Below are positions 45,128-57,573 of a DNA stretch of 64,000 nucleotides, piece by piece. The notes under the pieces are model-generated. The model worked only from the letters and a program-made list of their open reading frames with translations. It was not told the DNA's origin and made no database searches. Made by a program: the position numbers and the translations under genes. The DNA comes from Poecilobothrus nobilitatus (taxonomy: Eukaryota > Arthropoda > Insecta > Diptera > Dolichopodidae), in the NCBI GenBank assembly GCA_947095535.1, contig OX352773.1, forward strand, positions 104,547,948 to 104,611,947, written 5' to 3'. Numbering within the stretch: the first letter of the stretch is position 1; each line of letters starts with the position of its first letter.

Positions 45128-48100
45128 AATTATATATAAAATTACAGTGCATTATATATAAAAATTTACTATTATTGGAATGAGTATTCCTGATTATTCT
45201 AATAAAAATTCGTCGCATCCATTGAGGTAATATAATATGAAAAATCATTTGCATTTTTACTTTGTACGTAAAACCTACTTTGTTAACTTAAGTAAGTAAT
45301 TTTTCGAATATACAAAAAAAATTTATAACACCTTTAAGGTTTTACACAAAATATAAATGAAAGAAAAAACTTTCATGAATGCGATTGTTTTTCAACATGA
45401 TATGCCATCATTAACATTCTTTTTTTTTTTTTCTTAACTTCAAAATGAAGTTAATTTTAGAGTATTTGATCCAAAATTAACTTCATTTTGAGTTAAAAAA
45501 ATAAGAATGTTAATGATGGAAATTGAAAAGTCCCATCTATGTTAAAATCTAGACATATTTAATAATAAAAATTTTTTACATTTTATTTTTACATGAATGT
45601 ACAAAATCCGCCAAATAATTTTTGTTGTCACCTTTTTTAAATGTTATATTGTTACATACGTTTACATATTGTTACATATGTTTTTCAGAACTTTAACATA
45701 TATATTCGCAAAATAACTTATAAGTTATAATATTTTTATTAGTATTAATTATTTCGTATTAAAATATTTAGCCAAGCTTTAAATGTCAGAAAACGAAACA
45801 TCTTTTTTGACATAATTTAAAATTTAAATGTAAAAGTTTTTAATTTCACTTTACTTTTCCGACTTTAAACTTTCGGATTTGTAGTAATCGCGTTTTTTTT
45901 TGCCCTTAACTTACTTACTTAAAATAACTATTATAACATTGGCAGAAATATTAGGGCTCTACAGTAAGGCTGTCGTTTTAAATTATTCAAAATTCAAATT
46001 TAATTTTGTGGACAATAATTTTAATTTTTTCACATATTGTCATATTAACTTTTTTTTGTAATATAATTTAGGTATTACGTAACATATCCATTTTTACAAT
46101 CTGTCATACAATCATTTACAAACAAACTATTGTATTCTTGATTGTTACATTTTCTTATTAGTTTGCTTTGCTAATTAAAATGAAATATTATTTTACTATA
46201 CAAATATTTTGAATCACGCAATTAAAAGAGATTGTAATTGATATTGAATTAAAAATCTGAGTATTAAAATTAATGTAATGTAAAATATTAGTTTTGCAAT
46301 GTAAAATAATGTAAAATATTAGTTTTTAGTTAATATTTTCTTTGTATGAATAAGCTGGAAAATATAAAATTTTTCATTATCATACATAAATATATCTTTA
46401 AATTATAAGCAAGTTTTGCTGAAATATTTTGTTTGTTTGTATGTGAATACACATACATATGAGTAAAAATAAAACTATCAGAAGATCTTCGATAGGAACA
46501 AGAATAATTTGTTTTTAATTAATTTAAAATATTTATATTAAACAATTTGAAGATTGATAATCTAACAATTTAACTATTAAATCATTTTTATATGCAATAA
46601 TATCTGCTAAAAAATAACTAATTTGGATTGATTTTAATGAAAATAGCTAATAATTTATAGCTATATGTATAATAGCTTTACATTTTAAACAAGTCTATGA
46701 TTGAAATTGAAATTATATGCAATTAACAATATTCATCATTTTCTTTTATATATCAAACCAAAAAAATTAAATTTATAATAATAGTATTTGTATTGAAAAT
46801 ATGTATTATAAAACAGTTTCTACTGTAGTTTTTATTTAATATGTACATATGTACATTCTCAGCTTATCAGTTAATTTCTTTAAACTTATCCCCTTCTTTT
46901 TATTTATTTAATCATTTATTTAACCATTCAACTAATATCATCTAACATCTATTTAAACAAAAAGAAATAAGAATTCGTATAAAATCATATAACACACGCT
47001 TTCTTTTAATATTTTTAAAGTTAGACATATTTGAAAACAATTTTAGGTGTATAAGTGTATCTTTATATCACAGTAGAATTAGAGAAAAAAATATGTTATA
47101 ACTACATACATAATATTGTATTTTACTTTTGGATTAAAGAGAAAAATTTCAAATTATAAGTTTCAAAACTTCAGTTACAGGTGACATGTTTGATTGATAA
47201 AACGTGGCTCGTTGATTTTTGATCTGTTCAAAATTATCAAATAAGCTTTAATTTTAAAAAATATATTTATTAAACTATAATAGATTTGCTTAGACGCTTC
47301 CCTCTTGTGTCTTTTATATGTAAATACAAAATTGTGACATTATTAAAATAAGTTAATTTGTTTTAAAATCTGTAGATATATTTAATAAAATGTTTAATAT
47401 TTATTTCGTATAATATTTAATAGCCTCAGTATATAACTTATTACTCATTAATATTGAAATTAATTTGATTCTAAAAATTACTTGTTTTTTTATAACTTGA
47501 GTGAAAAACGAAAGACTTCAATGAACATTAGATCTTTTACCTAATTGTAAATAAACTTAAAATTTTTTGGTTCATCTACATATGCAAATTATATTTCGGT
47601 AATTAAAAGTACTTATGGATTATTTATTTTTGTAAATTTTGAGTACCTACTATAATAATTATACATTGTAATTATGAAATAATTGTTGTATATGTAATAT
47701 TATTGAATACTTTGTTATTGCAAAATTCTTTTATTAAAAAGTTTTCAAGTCATTTATTTACACCGAGATTTATTCTGTTTAAAACAAATAAATAACTACA
47801 TATTATATGTTTTTATATACCTATATATTTTTCTATGTATAAACATTAATAAATAAAAATTAAGTTCATCTTATTTAAAAAGATTACTATTTTTATAATA
47901 AAATAATTATTTTTTTGGATATTACTGAATTTTGAACTTGGTGTAAATTTTTTAAACCATTGAAATTATATATTATTTTATTTTTGTAAAATATAATGTA
48001 GGTAAGTAAAAATTATTTGTTTCTTAAAAATATTTAGTTTTTCTCTATTACACTGTCTTATTTCTTCAAAATAAATACTAAGCACTTGAAAATAAATACC

Positions 48101-48477
48101 AGTAAAAAAATATTTCTATTATTGGATTGTATCTTTGGTCATTTCGACATTTATATGACATGATTCCCTCTTATTTTTTGTTGTATAATATTAATAACAT
48201 TTTTAAAAACTAATAACAGTAGTTATTTAATATTGATTTATTTATTTTATTTTATTTTACCTTTATTGCCTTAATTTATATTTTTACATATCACTTAAAA
48301 CTAGATTTCGGTAAGTGTTACAGTCACTGCTTCTCAACTTTAATATTTTTAAGTACTTATTAAGTGGCCGAATGTTTGTAAATATTTTATAATATGATTA
48401 AACCTAGGAGAAATGGCAAAAAACCTAGTTGACAGTTTTAAGAGGTTTAAAATTTTTTGGTATTTTATGTTTTATGT
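45128..48477. other. A+T-rich, gene-free stretch
   Basis: 3.3 kb with no gene, no long ORF and no recognised transposon, apart from the palindrome at 45405-45519. Confidence 0.6.
45405..45519. repeat. 115-bp near-perfect palindrome
   Basis: Left arm 45405-45458 (CCATCATTAACATTCTT, T-run, CTTAACTTCAAAATGAAGTT, AATTTT) and right arm 45473-45519 (AAAATTAACTTCATTTTGAG ... AAGAATGTTAATGATGG) are reverse complements apart from T-run length and one mismatch. The loop is 14 nt. Either a palindromic MITE or a hairpin RNA precursor; no clear target duplication flanks it. Confidence 0.85.
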
Positions 48478-48609
48478 TTTTTTTTTTTTTTTTTTTTTTT
48501 TTTCATTATAAAATCTTAGGCTACCTTAATCTTAAACTCAAAACTACGATTTTATTAATATGAATTTAGTTAATCATGAGAACATACAGATGCAGTATTT
48601 TGATTTTAT

Positions 48610-50500
48610 TTAATACAGATTTCGAATGAGAACATTTTCTGAATATGTGCATTTGTTTGAAAAATTTAGTGTATACTTGTTAATTAAATCGAATAAAAAT
48701 TTAACTTGCGAGAGTTTGTGTAACTTAACCGTCGAGAAAAAAAAAGGGAGATCATTTATGAGTTTAAGTATTTGGTTTTGCTTTACTAGAAGCCGTTTTA
48801 TATGGGTTATTGCGCACTTACCCCATATTTCGCATCCATATAACATTACACTTTGAAAAATTTGTTTAAAAATTATAATTTTGTTATTAATGCAGAGTTT
48901 AGATTTACGATGGATTAGGGGGTATAATGCTTTAATCAATTTATTACATTTTTCTATTGTTTTATCAATGTGAGATCTATAAATAAGTTTTTCATCGATA
49001 TAAATTCCTAAGTATTTAACTGATTTAAGCCATGGTATATCATCGCTGTCTAAATGTAAATTTCTGTTGTGAACTAGTGAAGGTTTTCTATTTCTAGTAA
49101 AAAATATTGCTTGGGTTTTTTGAGTGTTAATTTTAATTTTCCATTTCAAAAAGTACTTATTTGTTATACAAAATGCATTTTCTAGATTGAGCAGGATTTC
49201 TGTTGGATTTTTTGAAGAAGTTAAAATAGCCGTATCATCAGCATATAAACCAATATCACAATTTGGTAATTTAGGAAAGTCTGAAATAAATATATAGTAT
49301 AAGATGGGAGATAAAACAGAACCTTGAGGAATTCCTGTATGTACATTAAAACATTTGCTTTTTTCATTAGCAAGCGAAATAAAATATTTACGTGTACATA
49401 GAAAGTTTTTAATTATTTTAATTTAGAATATTGGGAAATTTAAATGCATACATTTGTGAATTAGTCCATCATGCCAAACCGAATCGAAAGCTTTTTCAAT
49501 GTCAAGAATTATCATTCCTGTGGAGTTTTTATTATGAAAACTTGCTTTGATCTTGTTATGAGTTCTAGCCACTTGATGGCAAGTAGAGTGTTCGGCTCGA
49601 AAACCAAACTGTTCCATTGGAATCAAGGAGTTATTATTAATATGATTGATTATCCTGTCCTTTAGGCATTTTTCTAAAATCTTGTTTAGTGAACTTAGTA
49701 AGCATATGGGTCTGTAGTTATTTGGATCAGATTTTGATTTATTAGGCTTATTGATTGCTATAATAGAAGCAGTTTTTCATGCAACTGAAAAATATCCAAT
49801 CTTTAAGCACGCATTTAATATTTTGCAAAGGTATACTAAAGCCTTTTTTTCCAGGTTTTTTAACAGAATATTTTTGATATTGTCAGGCCCTGGCGCTTTT
49901 CTGTTTTTTAGCGAACCGATGTGATTTTTTATTTCTTTAACAGAAATGTGTTCAATTGAACGAATAGGTTGATTGTCTATTAAGTTTAATGAGTCAGAGA
50001 CAAGTTTGTTTGATTGGGCACAACTGTAGTTTAAAGTGAGTTTATGGTTATTTGAAAATATTTCTCCTAATTGGCTTTTTCAGAAATTGTAAATGCAGTG
50101 ATATTCCCGCTTTTGAGTGTGGGAATACCAGAGTTTTTATTATTAAGCATTTTAGTTAATTTCCAAAATGGTTTGCAATTTTTTTTCAAATTACTTATGT
50201 GATTTGCAAATTTATTGTTATGCCCTTCCTTTATCTTTTCCTTGATTTTATCGTTTAGATATAAAGTGCGGGCCTTAAAAATAAGATTTCTTGTTCTCTG
50301 CCAGTTGCGCCTATAATAATTTCTTTGAATAATTAATTGCTGAATATCATTAGATATTATATAATCCTTTTTTTGTGTTATGTTAAAGTTAAAATCATAT
50401 TTTTCCTTTTTTATAGAATTATTTGCAGCATTAATTAATAAATTGGTTAATGTCTCGACATGAAGATCTATAATTTCAACGCTTGGATTTTCTAAGTTTG
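48610..50500 (-). pseudogene. Retrotransposon ORF2: reverse transcriptase and C-terminus
   Basis: Fingers region partly broken (about 50.4-49.7 kb). Then MIPMEQFGFRAEHSTCHQVA, MIILDIEKAFDSVWHDGLI (first Asp), a TAA after NFPIF, VHTGIPQGSVLSPILYYIF, CDIGLYADDTAILTSS (intact YADD, about 49220-49250). 49149-48610 is open: KINTQKTQAIFFTRN, SVKYLGIYIDEKL, MLYGCEIWGKCAITHIKRL. Stop at 48610 lies about 105 bp before the poly-A tail. Confidence 0.83.
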
Positions 50501-51355
50501 ATAAATGCTCAATATTAATTTTAGCTGATAGTATATTTTTAAATTTTACCCAGTTTGCTTTGTTGTAATTTAGAATGAAAGAAGGAGTTTTTATTATTGG
50601 AACTTTATTAATTTTGAAACTACAGGTAAATGGTCAGAATTCAGTTTATTTATAGTTAGCGGAGCGTTAATGAAAGAAGAATGATTAGTCAATACTAAGT
50701 CAATAGTTGAAGGATTTCCCCTCGTTGATTTAGGAAAATAAGTTGGTGAATGGGGGTAGTACAGAGAAAATTTACTATTTATTATTTTGTTATGCAGAAT
50801 TTTACCCTAAGCATTATTTCTATTACAGTTCCAGTTTGTATGACGAGAATTAAAATCTCCCACTATGATATAATTCCCTTGAATATTGTTAAAAACTTCT
50901 AGATCATTTTTAAATTTATTACTTATATTTTTATTTAAGTTTCCGCCTTTAAAATAAGTAGAAAAGATTTTTACATTAATGGAATTTATATTAATTTCTA
51001 TACCTATTGTTTCGAAAATTTTTGTTTTAAGAAGAGGAAGACTAGAATATTTGAATGTTTTATTAACTAATAAAGCTACCCCACCTCCTCTTTTTGAGCC
51101 TTCTCTATCATTTCTGTAAATATGAAAATTATTGCTGTAAAATTTATTGTTATCTTTTAACCACGTTTCACATAAAGCATCAATATGTATGTTCTCATTT
51201 TCTAAGACATGAAAAAATTCAATTTGTTTACACTTACTGGTAATGCTTTGAGCATTCCAAAACAGTACATTTATATGGTTATTATGGACCATTATTGCCA
51301 TGATTATTATTACTATTATTACAAACATATTTAAAAATTGTATCAGCGATAACAT
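50500..51355 (-). pseudogene. Retrotransposon ORF2: endonuclease
   Basis: Open from 51355 to 50807 (182 codons): VLFWNAQSITSKCKQIEFF, IDALCETWLKD (catalytic E), KRGGGVALLVNKTFKYSSLP, IVGDFNSRHTNWNCN (catalytic D and N). A TAA after NRNNA interrupts, then SPTYFPKSTRGNPSTIDLVL and KLNSDHLPV (SDH). The start overlaps the ORF1 end in a different frame, the usual Jockey-type arrangement. One nonsense change in otherwise good sequence makes this recently inactivated. Confidence 0.82.
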
Positions 51356-52511
51356 TAATCTGTTCTGCTTTATTTTTACAATAAACTATATTTGTGAGTA
51401 ATTCACTAAAAATTTTCGATATTTCTTGATAAGAAAATAAATTGTTGTTGTTATTATTATTGTTATTATTGCTACTATTACTAATGTTATTAATAAATGA
51501 AATATTGTTATTAATATTGTTGTTAGTGGCGTTGGCTACAACGCTTGCATATGATTGCATATTCATACCTGTTTTTACATGTTGTGGTGAGGAATTAAGA
51601 GACATAAAATTACCTTGTCGCTGCTTGTGTAGTTGAGTAAATGGTTTGCTGCGAGAGAAATTTGTCGCGTTGCGTTGCTTATCTATCATCTTGTTTTGTA
51701 AATTAATGTAATTTAATTTGGCGATACAATTCGGATGGCTGGCTTTATGTGGTTGACCGCAATTTGCACATTTAATTTTTTGATTTTCTGATGTAATTTC
51801 CATTTGAGAACAAGTTTTAGTTTGGTGATTTTCTGCACATAGAGCACATTTAGTTAGTAGATGACAATTTCTGGCTCCGCGTCCGTAAGTTTGACAGTTA
51901 TAGCAACGTGTGTTTCCATAATGTGAATTGTTGTAATAATTCCAATTTACAATAGTGTAATTAATAGCTTTAGACTTGTTTCGAAGTTCATTCAATTTTA
52001 TTATGTTTTTTTTTATATAAATAATAAATGTTTTTTGATTAAAGTATCTTGGAGCTCTTATTTTAATTTCTTTAACATCCAAGCATTCAACATCTAATTG
52101 GAGCAGTTCACTCTTAATTAGTTCACAGCTGCTACTATTATCCAATCCTTGCAGTACAAATTTATATGGAGCTTCGGACGAAATATCGTGGGTAAAAAAC
52201 TTCCATTTATGATTATCATCCAATATTTTAATATTTTCATTGATCAGTGTTGAATAAATTTTATTATAAGTGTCTGTGTTAGTGCTAATTATTTTAACTC
52301 CTATACTGCTATTTTTCAAGAAGTAGTCTCTTACATTAATGGATTTTAATTTATTGTGAATTTCAGTTGTTGATTTTAAACAAACATTTATAGGAGGAAG
52401 GCGCATCCTTTTTCCAACAATATCATTCTGCTGTGGCGACGTTTCAGACTCGTTTTCCATTAATTGACTTAATGGAGCGAATCGATTTACATTATTCATG
52501 TCCGAATGCAA
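51282..52511 (-). CDS. Retrotransposon ORF1 (gag-like, CCHC knuckles)
   Basis: 409-codon intact frame; gag-like RNA-binding protein expected to package element RNA. Residues ~1-130: charged N-terminal part (FAPLSQLMENESETSPQQND). Middle: RNA-recognition-like fold with FFTHDISSEAPYKFVLQGL and IRAPRYFNQKTFIIYIKK. Around residues 200-270, three knuckles: CYNCQTYGRGARNC (the usual His is Ala), CALCAENHQTKTC, CANCGQPHKASHPNC. C-terminal Asn-rich tract. ATG at 52511 is the first in frame, but the frame is open back to about 52603 without ATG (FTPSSLDDENNQQKKVKGD), suggesting the true N-terminus lies further upstream and is truncated. The end overlaps the ORF2 start by about 70 nt. Confidence 0.85.
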   Translation of the reverse strand: MHSDMNNVNRFAPLSQLMENESETSPQQNDIVGKRMRLPPINVCLKSTTEIHNKLKSINVRDYFLKNSSIGVKIISTNTDTYNKIYSTLINENIKILDDNHKWKFFTHDISSEAPYKFVLQGLDNSSSCELIKSELLQLDVECLDVKEIKIRAPRYFNQKTFIIYIKKNIIKLNELRNKSKAINYTIVNWNYYNNSHYGNTRCYNCQTYGRGARNCHLLTKCALCAENHQTKTCSQMEITSENQKIKCANCGQPHKASHPNCIAKLNYINLQNKMIDKQRNATNFSRSKPFTQLHKQRQGNFMSLNSSPQHVKTGMNMQSYASVVANATNNNINNNISFINNISNSSNNNNNNNNNNLFSYQEISKIFSELLTNIVYCKNKAEQINVIADTIFKYVCNNSNNNHGNNGP

Positions 52512-52607
52512 TGACTTCGAATCACCCTTGACTTTTTTTTGCTGATTATTTTCATCATCCAGAGATGATGGTGTAAAATTACTTAAGTGAGATCGCTTAA
52601 TTTTGAA

Positions 52608-53210
52608 TGATATTTATTAAGTTAATTTTCAACAGAAAATTAAGCAATAAAGCAAAACTAAAATGAATGTGCAAGGACGAATTTTAACGATCTTATTATT
52701 TACTAATAATACAAAACTTTGACATTCACACTCTAACGGAGAGAGATCGAATGATTATTTAATATTAGATGGTAGTTTAAATTACCAAAAGAAACTATGA
52801 TAATCGTAAGCTAAAAATCGTAACCTAAAATGTTGCAAGTTGTATTTAAAATTTTTTATTTTCATTTTTTTGTAGGTACATTATATTTTAATATTTACTT
52901 TATTTTTTTGTACATTATATTTTAATATTTACTTTAAAGTAGAGATATAAATATCTTTAATCCTAGGTTTGACCATAGGTTTGACCATCTAGACCATATG
53001 AATAGTTCACATTCAAGAAGTGTGCTAAGTTCGAAGACCTTGTGAAGTGATTGTTCTTTCATAGTTTTTTGTTAGTGTAAAATTTTGTATTGATCATGTA
53101 GTAATTTTGCACCACTTGTATTAGTTTTATTAGAACTAGTGGTAATATATTTATATTCTTATGTATTTCCAACGTTGAAGCTCTTTTAATAAAGTTTCCT
53201 ATATAAGTTT
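52608..53210. other. A+T-rich spacer with a 35-bp direct duplication
   Basis: No gene. At about 52870-52940 a unit containing CATTATATTTTAATATTTAC is present twice in tandem. Confidence 0.55.
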
Positions 53211-55779
53211 TTATACCCGTACGATAAGGATCGGGTATATTAAAATTGCTCCTCCGTTTGTAACACTTCGAAATAAGCTAGCTAGATATACCTTCAAAAG
53301 AAAGGCTCGGATCAGAATCAAATTCTAAGTCGATTGAGCTTTGTCCGTCCGTCCGTCCTTCAGCAAGATAACTCAAAAACTAAGAAAGCTCGAGTCTTGA
53401 AATTAACATAAAATATTCTTACAACAATTTGTTTTTTTTTTCCTAACGGAGGTGGAAATCTTCCAAAGACAGCAAGAATGTCCCTCTTGGTAGTGTCAGA
53501 TTCTTACTGACTAAACCCACCTTCCCCTTTAGCCAATATAATGGGATGAAACCTTTACCTACGAACGCAGCATATTGGCTAGGGAGTAGGGATAGGAAAT
53601 GGATACGGAAACATTGAATTGGGAGTGGGACTGTAAGGAAACAATGAATCCGCCTATTATTATTACTATTACTAACTACATGAGGTAATTATTGAAGGCA
53701 ACCCCCACTGTCACTCTAGCGGTTACTATTATTGGTATTAGTATTCTTATTAATATTATTATTATTTTACTACAGAGTCAGAGCCAGTGGATTACAACGT
53801 GCAGTAGTATATAACACCTTACATGCATGATATAACCAAAGATAGCCCCACTGGAGCAGCTAATATTATTATTACTAATTATTGTTATTATTACTATTAC
53901 TATTATTATTATTATTAATATTATTATTACTACTATTAATTATACGATATACATTATTACGATATAAAAGTACTACATATTTTTTATTTGTGACCTCACC
54001 CAAGACCCTTTGATTGAAAGGTTGGCGACTTAACCACTGCGCCATGAGTCAGATTGTAGGTTCTCCATTTGTTTTGGGTGAGATCCGACCAAAACTTCGG
54101 CTAGCTCTCAAACACCTAACCTTTAGATCCCCACATTTTTTTTGAAATAGAGCCATGAAATTTTAACTGCTATAGATATCATAAAAATATTAATTTTATT
54201 TTTAACAACTTTTTTCTGTAACCCCACCCGTTACGGAGCTACAACTTCCCAAAGTTCGCAAAAGCTCTATATTTAAATTGTTATAACACAAGTTGTATAA
54301 AGTATATCTTCAAGTTGAAAAAGACAAACGATTACTGTTTTTATTAGCTTTAAAAGTGTATATACAATAAATATATACTTCTGGCATACGGTGTCTTAAT
54401 TTACCGTTATGAGAAACTCAAATTTAGCAAAATTCTGGATTCCTTCTAGCTTCTTTAGTTAGAAACTTGAAATTTTGAGAGGAGTTAGGCCTTTGAAAAT
54501 AAGTATGAGTCATTTCAGAAAATATTTTTGTATCGCCCTACGTTTCGGTGCTGTATGAGATCAAAAACTAAAAAATTCCTTATTTTTAAACACCTGTACA
54601 CATTTTACTTCGGCAAGATATAAAATTTAAAGTTCTGGTAATATATTTTTACGTGTGTTAAAAGTTTTTTTAATTGTATTAATATTATTCCAAAGTTACA
54701 ACCCCCCAAAATTGCAAGAAAGTCCTAATTTCAGATGTATATATCTCAGGCTCTGCGTAGTAGTTTTCCAATATAAAAATACTAGAAGACCGCAAATTTT
54801 GTTATCTCCATAAAGCAATATCACAATTATGTAATATTTTGTAATTTACTATTTAAATTTACCGTTATGTGAAAACCACATTTTGCATGACATTTCTTTT
54901 TTCATAACTCCGGCACGCCTTTAAATAGGAACCTGAAATTTTGAGGCAAAAAAGAACTTAGTATAAGTGCCCTTAGAAATTTTTTTTGTACCACCCCCTG
55001 TTTAAGAGCCTGTTTACACCCCCTGTTTAAGGGCTAAAAAATTGAAAATTTGCTATTATTTAGGCATCTGTAACTGGAGCACCTGTACAAATTTTTCTTC
55101 GACAAGACATAAACATTAAAGCTCCAGTAATATATTTTTAGGTGTGTTAATGGTTTTTCTTAGTTATATAAGGTTCCGCACTTACAGCCCCTCAAAATTC
55201 CAGACAAGTCCTATTTTCACATTTTTTTTATTTATTTGTTTTTTATTTAATTGTTTAGAATGATGCGTAGTACAAAAAAAATTAAAGAAATAAAAAATAT
55301 AACGATTGCTTGAAGAATTTATATTTATATGATATTAGTATACACACTTATATAACTCATGTTTATTTACATATCGTATATGTCACTGATGAATAAATGA
55401 TATATAATACATATGTATAGTTTAAATTATTATACATTTACCGCTTAGTATTAAATGGTATAGTATAAATTATGTATATAGTATAAATTATTATACATTT
55501 ACCGCTTAGTATTAAATGGTACTATAGCATATTTGGAAAAGTTTTGGATTGATAATCGTTATGTGGAAGGTTAGAATCTGCTTTTGAAGAATGTATAAAC
55601 ATATAGTTTGAATAGATGTACAACCCATAGTTCTAAAAAATATAAAATTCCTCCAAATTATTTTAAAATACTAAAAAATTAAAAAAATAATATTATAAGC
55701 AGAGTGACAGGCTATGAACATACTAACGGTTGGTACGGGTATCTAAGAGTTGATATAGGCAACTGTATTCTTCCTCGTT
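53211..55779 (+). mobile_element. INE-1/Helentron-like repeat, copy 5 (long, old form)
   Basis: Ends as in other copies: TATACCCGTACGATAAGG at the left, GGTACGGGTATCTAAGAGTT and TTCTTCCTCGTT at the right. The hairpin is degraded (AGTTGATATAGGCAACTG). The body is about 0.5 kb longer than in young copies after subtracting the SINE insertion (53433-54046). A module with ACCGTTATG, GAAATTTTGAG, TTTTTGTAC/TCACC, GAAAATT and AAAGCTCCAGTAATATA occurs twice (about 54408-54660 and 54860-55150). It is either the ancestral long form or a local duplication. Confidence 0.85.
53433..54046 (-). mobile_element. Compact copy of the tRNA-headed SINE
   Basis: Minus strand: tRNA-like head (box A TGGCGCAGTGG at plus 54034-54044; box B deleted), ATCGTAATAATGTATATCG body, ATT run, one core block (53862-53767), unique segment and LINE-like tail ending at T10 (53433-53442). 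INE-1-like sequence resumes on both sides (...CAATTTGT / ATTGTAGG...), with a possible short target duplication ATT(T)GT. This insertion shows that head, core and tail move as one 0.6-kb unit. Confidence 0.82.
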
Positions 55780-55889
55780 TATTGATGTATTTTGTATTTC
55801 TAGATTTTTCAAATAAATGTTACCACATGCTACAATGCCATAGTATAAATGTTGAGTGGAATATACCTACTATAATAAATTAATTTTTT

Positions 55890-56480
55890 TATCATTTCAG
55901 AAACCTTTTTTTGTACAAAATCTCTACTAGAGGCCTTCCATTTTTTGCTTCCTTTGTCTGTTTGATGACTCCATTTTAAACCATCATCTATCAGAACACC
56001 TAGTTATTTAAAAACTTTTACTTTTTCAATTTCGTGATTGTTGTACTTAAATTTCATTAAAGCTACTTTATTGCATGCTTGGGTCATTATAACTATTTTC
56101 TGCGCAGATTTGTTTTCTGCAATAATTATATCATTTGCTTTACCATGTACGCTTAAATTTGTGGGACTACCAATATTACTGGAATATAATGTTGGGCGTA
56201 GCGAACTACCTTGTATTTTTTTTGCAAATATATCATTTTGCTTTTATATCCTTCGCACTTAGAGTATTGTTTTCTCTCATTTAAATAACTCTGAAACTAT
56301 TTATATTCTTTTCCTATGATTCCAAATTCTAAAAGAAAATCCACATACGATTATAACTATATTGGATTTGCAAAGTTGTTCGTTGATGTAAACAATTAGG
56401 TTAAATAATCCTGCATTCGTATTCGGTCCATTTTTAAATCGATATTGCTGATGATTAACCAGTTTGTTTGCCATAATGTA
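55890..56480 (-). pseudogene. Non-LTR RT fragment
   Basis: Minus strand, broken frames: NKLVNHQQYRFKNGPNTNAG (QYGFR..ST motif), LEFGIIGKEYK and FQSYLNERKQYSKCEGYK, IQGSSLRPTLYSS (QGS.LgPtLY), HGKANDIIIAENKS where ADD has become AND, and VFK*LGVLIDDGLKWSHQT. This is the RT core of a different lineage from the Jockey copies. No endonuclease or 3' end found nearby. Confidence 0.72.
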
Positions 56481-56623
56481 TTAGCTTAATTAATTATAGA
56501 TACACAATTCTATTATCTTACTGAATAACAAATGAAATCAATATAGTTATGTAATTTCGCAATACAAATATTAAATATATTGTAATATTTTCAACAAATA
56601 AAAAAAAAAAACTATAAATAAAA

Positions 56624-56776
56624 ATGCCTCAACAGTGTGTTGTATGTAAACTTCGTGTTGATGGGAGAGCATGGGCGAAAGGAGTTCAGTGCAATATATG
56701 CTCTTCCACTTTTCATACAACATGTGTTAATGTATCTGAGGATCTATTACAAAATACCAAGTCAGATCATGTGTAG
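56624..56776 (+). pseudogene. PHD-finger start of a non-LTR ORF1
   Basis: A 50-codon frame from ATG at 56624: QCVVCKLRVDG, then VQCNICSSTFHTTCVNVSED. Cys-x2-Cys ... Cys-x2-Cys-x4-His-x2-Cys fits the first part of a PHD-type zinc finger, as found at the N-terminus of CR1-like non-LTR ORF1 proteins. TAG follows SDHV. The matching C-terminal FP-type domain lies at 57574-57849 on the same strand, at a plausible distance for one ORF1 of about 400 codons. Confidence 0.6.
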
Positions 56777-57573
56777 ATCAAATATAAAATTGGCTAAAAC
56801 ATTTTTTTTTTTTCCTAATATAGCTGAAGTATATACATCTCATGTTACATATTATTATTATTTTATCTATTTCTTTTGTATATATGGAATGTAGGTATGT
56901 AAATATTAAAATGATTGTCTTCTTTTTTTTAAATTTCAAAATCAAAATAAACATAAAATAAAACATATGTATGTTTGAACTACATTCTTCATTCTTAAAA
57001 TTACATAATAAATTCTTCTATTTTGTGTTTATAATGTTTGTTGTTGTTTTGAATATGTGATGTTAAGAAAAACCGTACATGAATAATTTGTAGAAAAATG
57101 CTAGGTATAGTTTCTATTGTTGATTATTGTTTGTGGTGTTTGTTTGTGGTGTTTGTGGTGTTTTGTATAGATTGAAATAGTGGTGAATTAATAGGTGCTG
57201 GATCAATATTCATTAATTTGTTTGAGTTTACGTTTGAGAATATTCATTAATTTGCTTGAGTTTATTTATTAAAAGGCTTTCCCATGTATTTAATTCGGTT
57301 TCGGTTGATCCAGCACCTATTGATTCACAATTATTAGTCGCAATTATTTTAAATGCTGAATATGGTATATTAAAATACCGAAATGCATCCAGATCAATAA
57401 TTTGAATAAAAAATTTATTTTAAATAAAACTTCGTTTATTTGATTTAATAAAAAATTCTTATTCAAATTAAAATTAATAAGTAAAACGCTAAAATGTGGA
57501 ATAATTTAGCAATTAAAAGTTATTAATTTATACATTGTTAAATTTAAATATGAGGCTTCAAAAAAAGAGCTGA
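56777..57573. other. A+T-rich interval between ORF1 pieces
   Basis: No coding similarity; contains the small inverted-repeat structure at 57183-57328 and GTTTGTGGTGTTT repeats near 57130-57165. Confidence 0.5.
57183..57328. repeat. 146-bp structure with 25-bp inverted ends
   Basis: GTGAATTAATAGGTGCTGGA (57183 on) and its near-perfect inverse, TCCAGCACCTATTGATTCAC (to 57328), form 25-bp arms with about two mismatches. Inside, AATATTCATTAATTTGxTTG is tandemly duplicated. Resembles a minimal MITE; no assignable superfamily and no certain target duplication. Confidence 0.65.

Larger units (their letters stand above)
48478..52607 (-). mobile_element. Jockey-superfamily non-LTR retrotransposon, nearly full length
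   Basis: Minus-strand element of about 4.1 kb: ORF1, then ORF2 with endonuclease and RT, a 3' UTR of about 110 bp and a poly-A tail (plus-strand T-run 48478-48503). Only a handful of stops interrupt ORF2, so it is the youngest coding element in the window. The 5' end is probably slightly truncated, because the ORF1 frame stays open upstream of its first ATG. I did not find a target duplication by eye. Confidence 0.85.
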
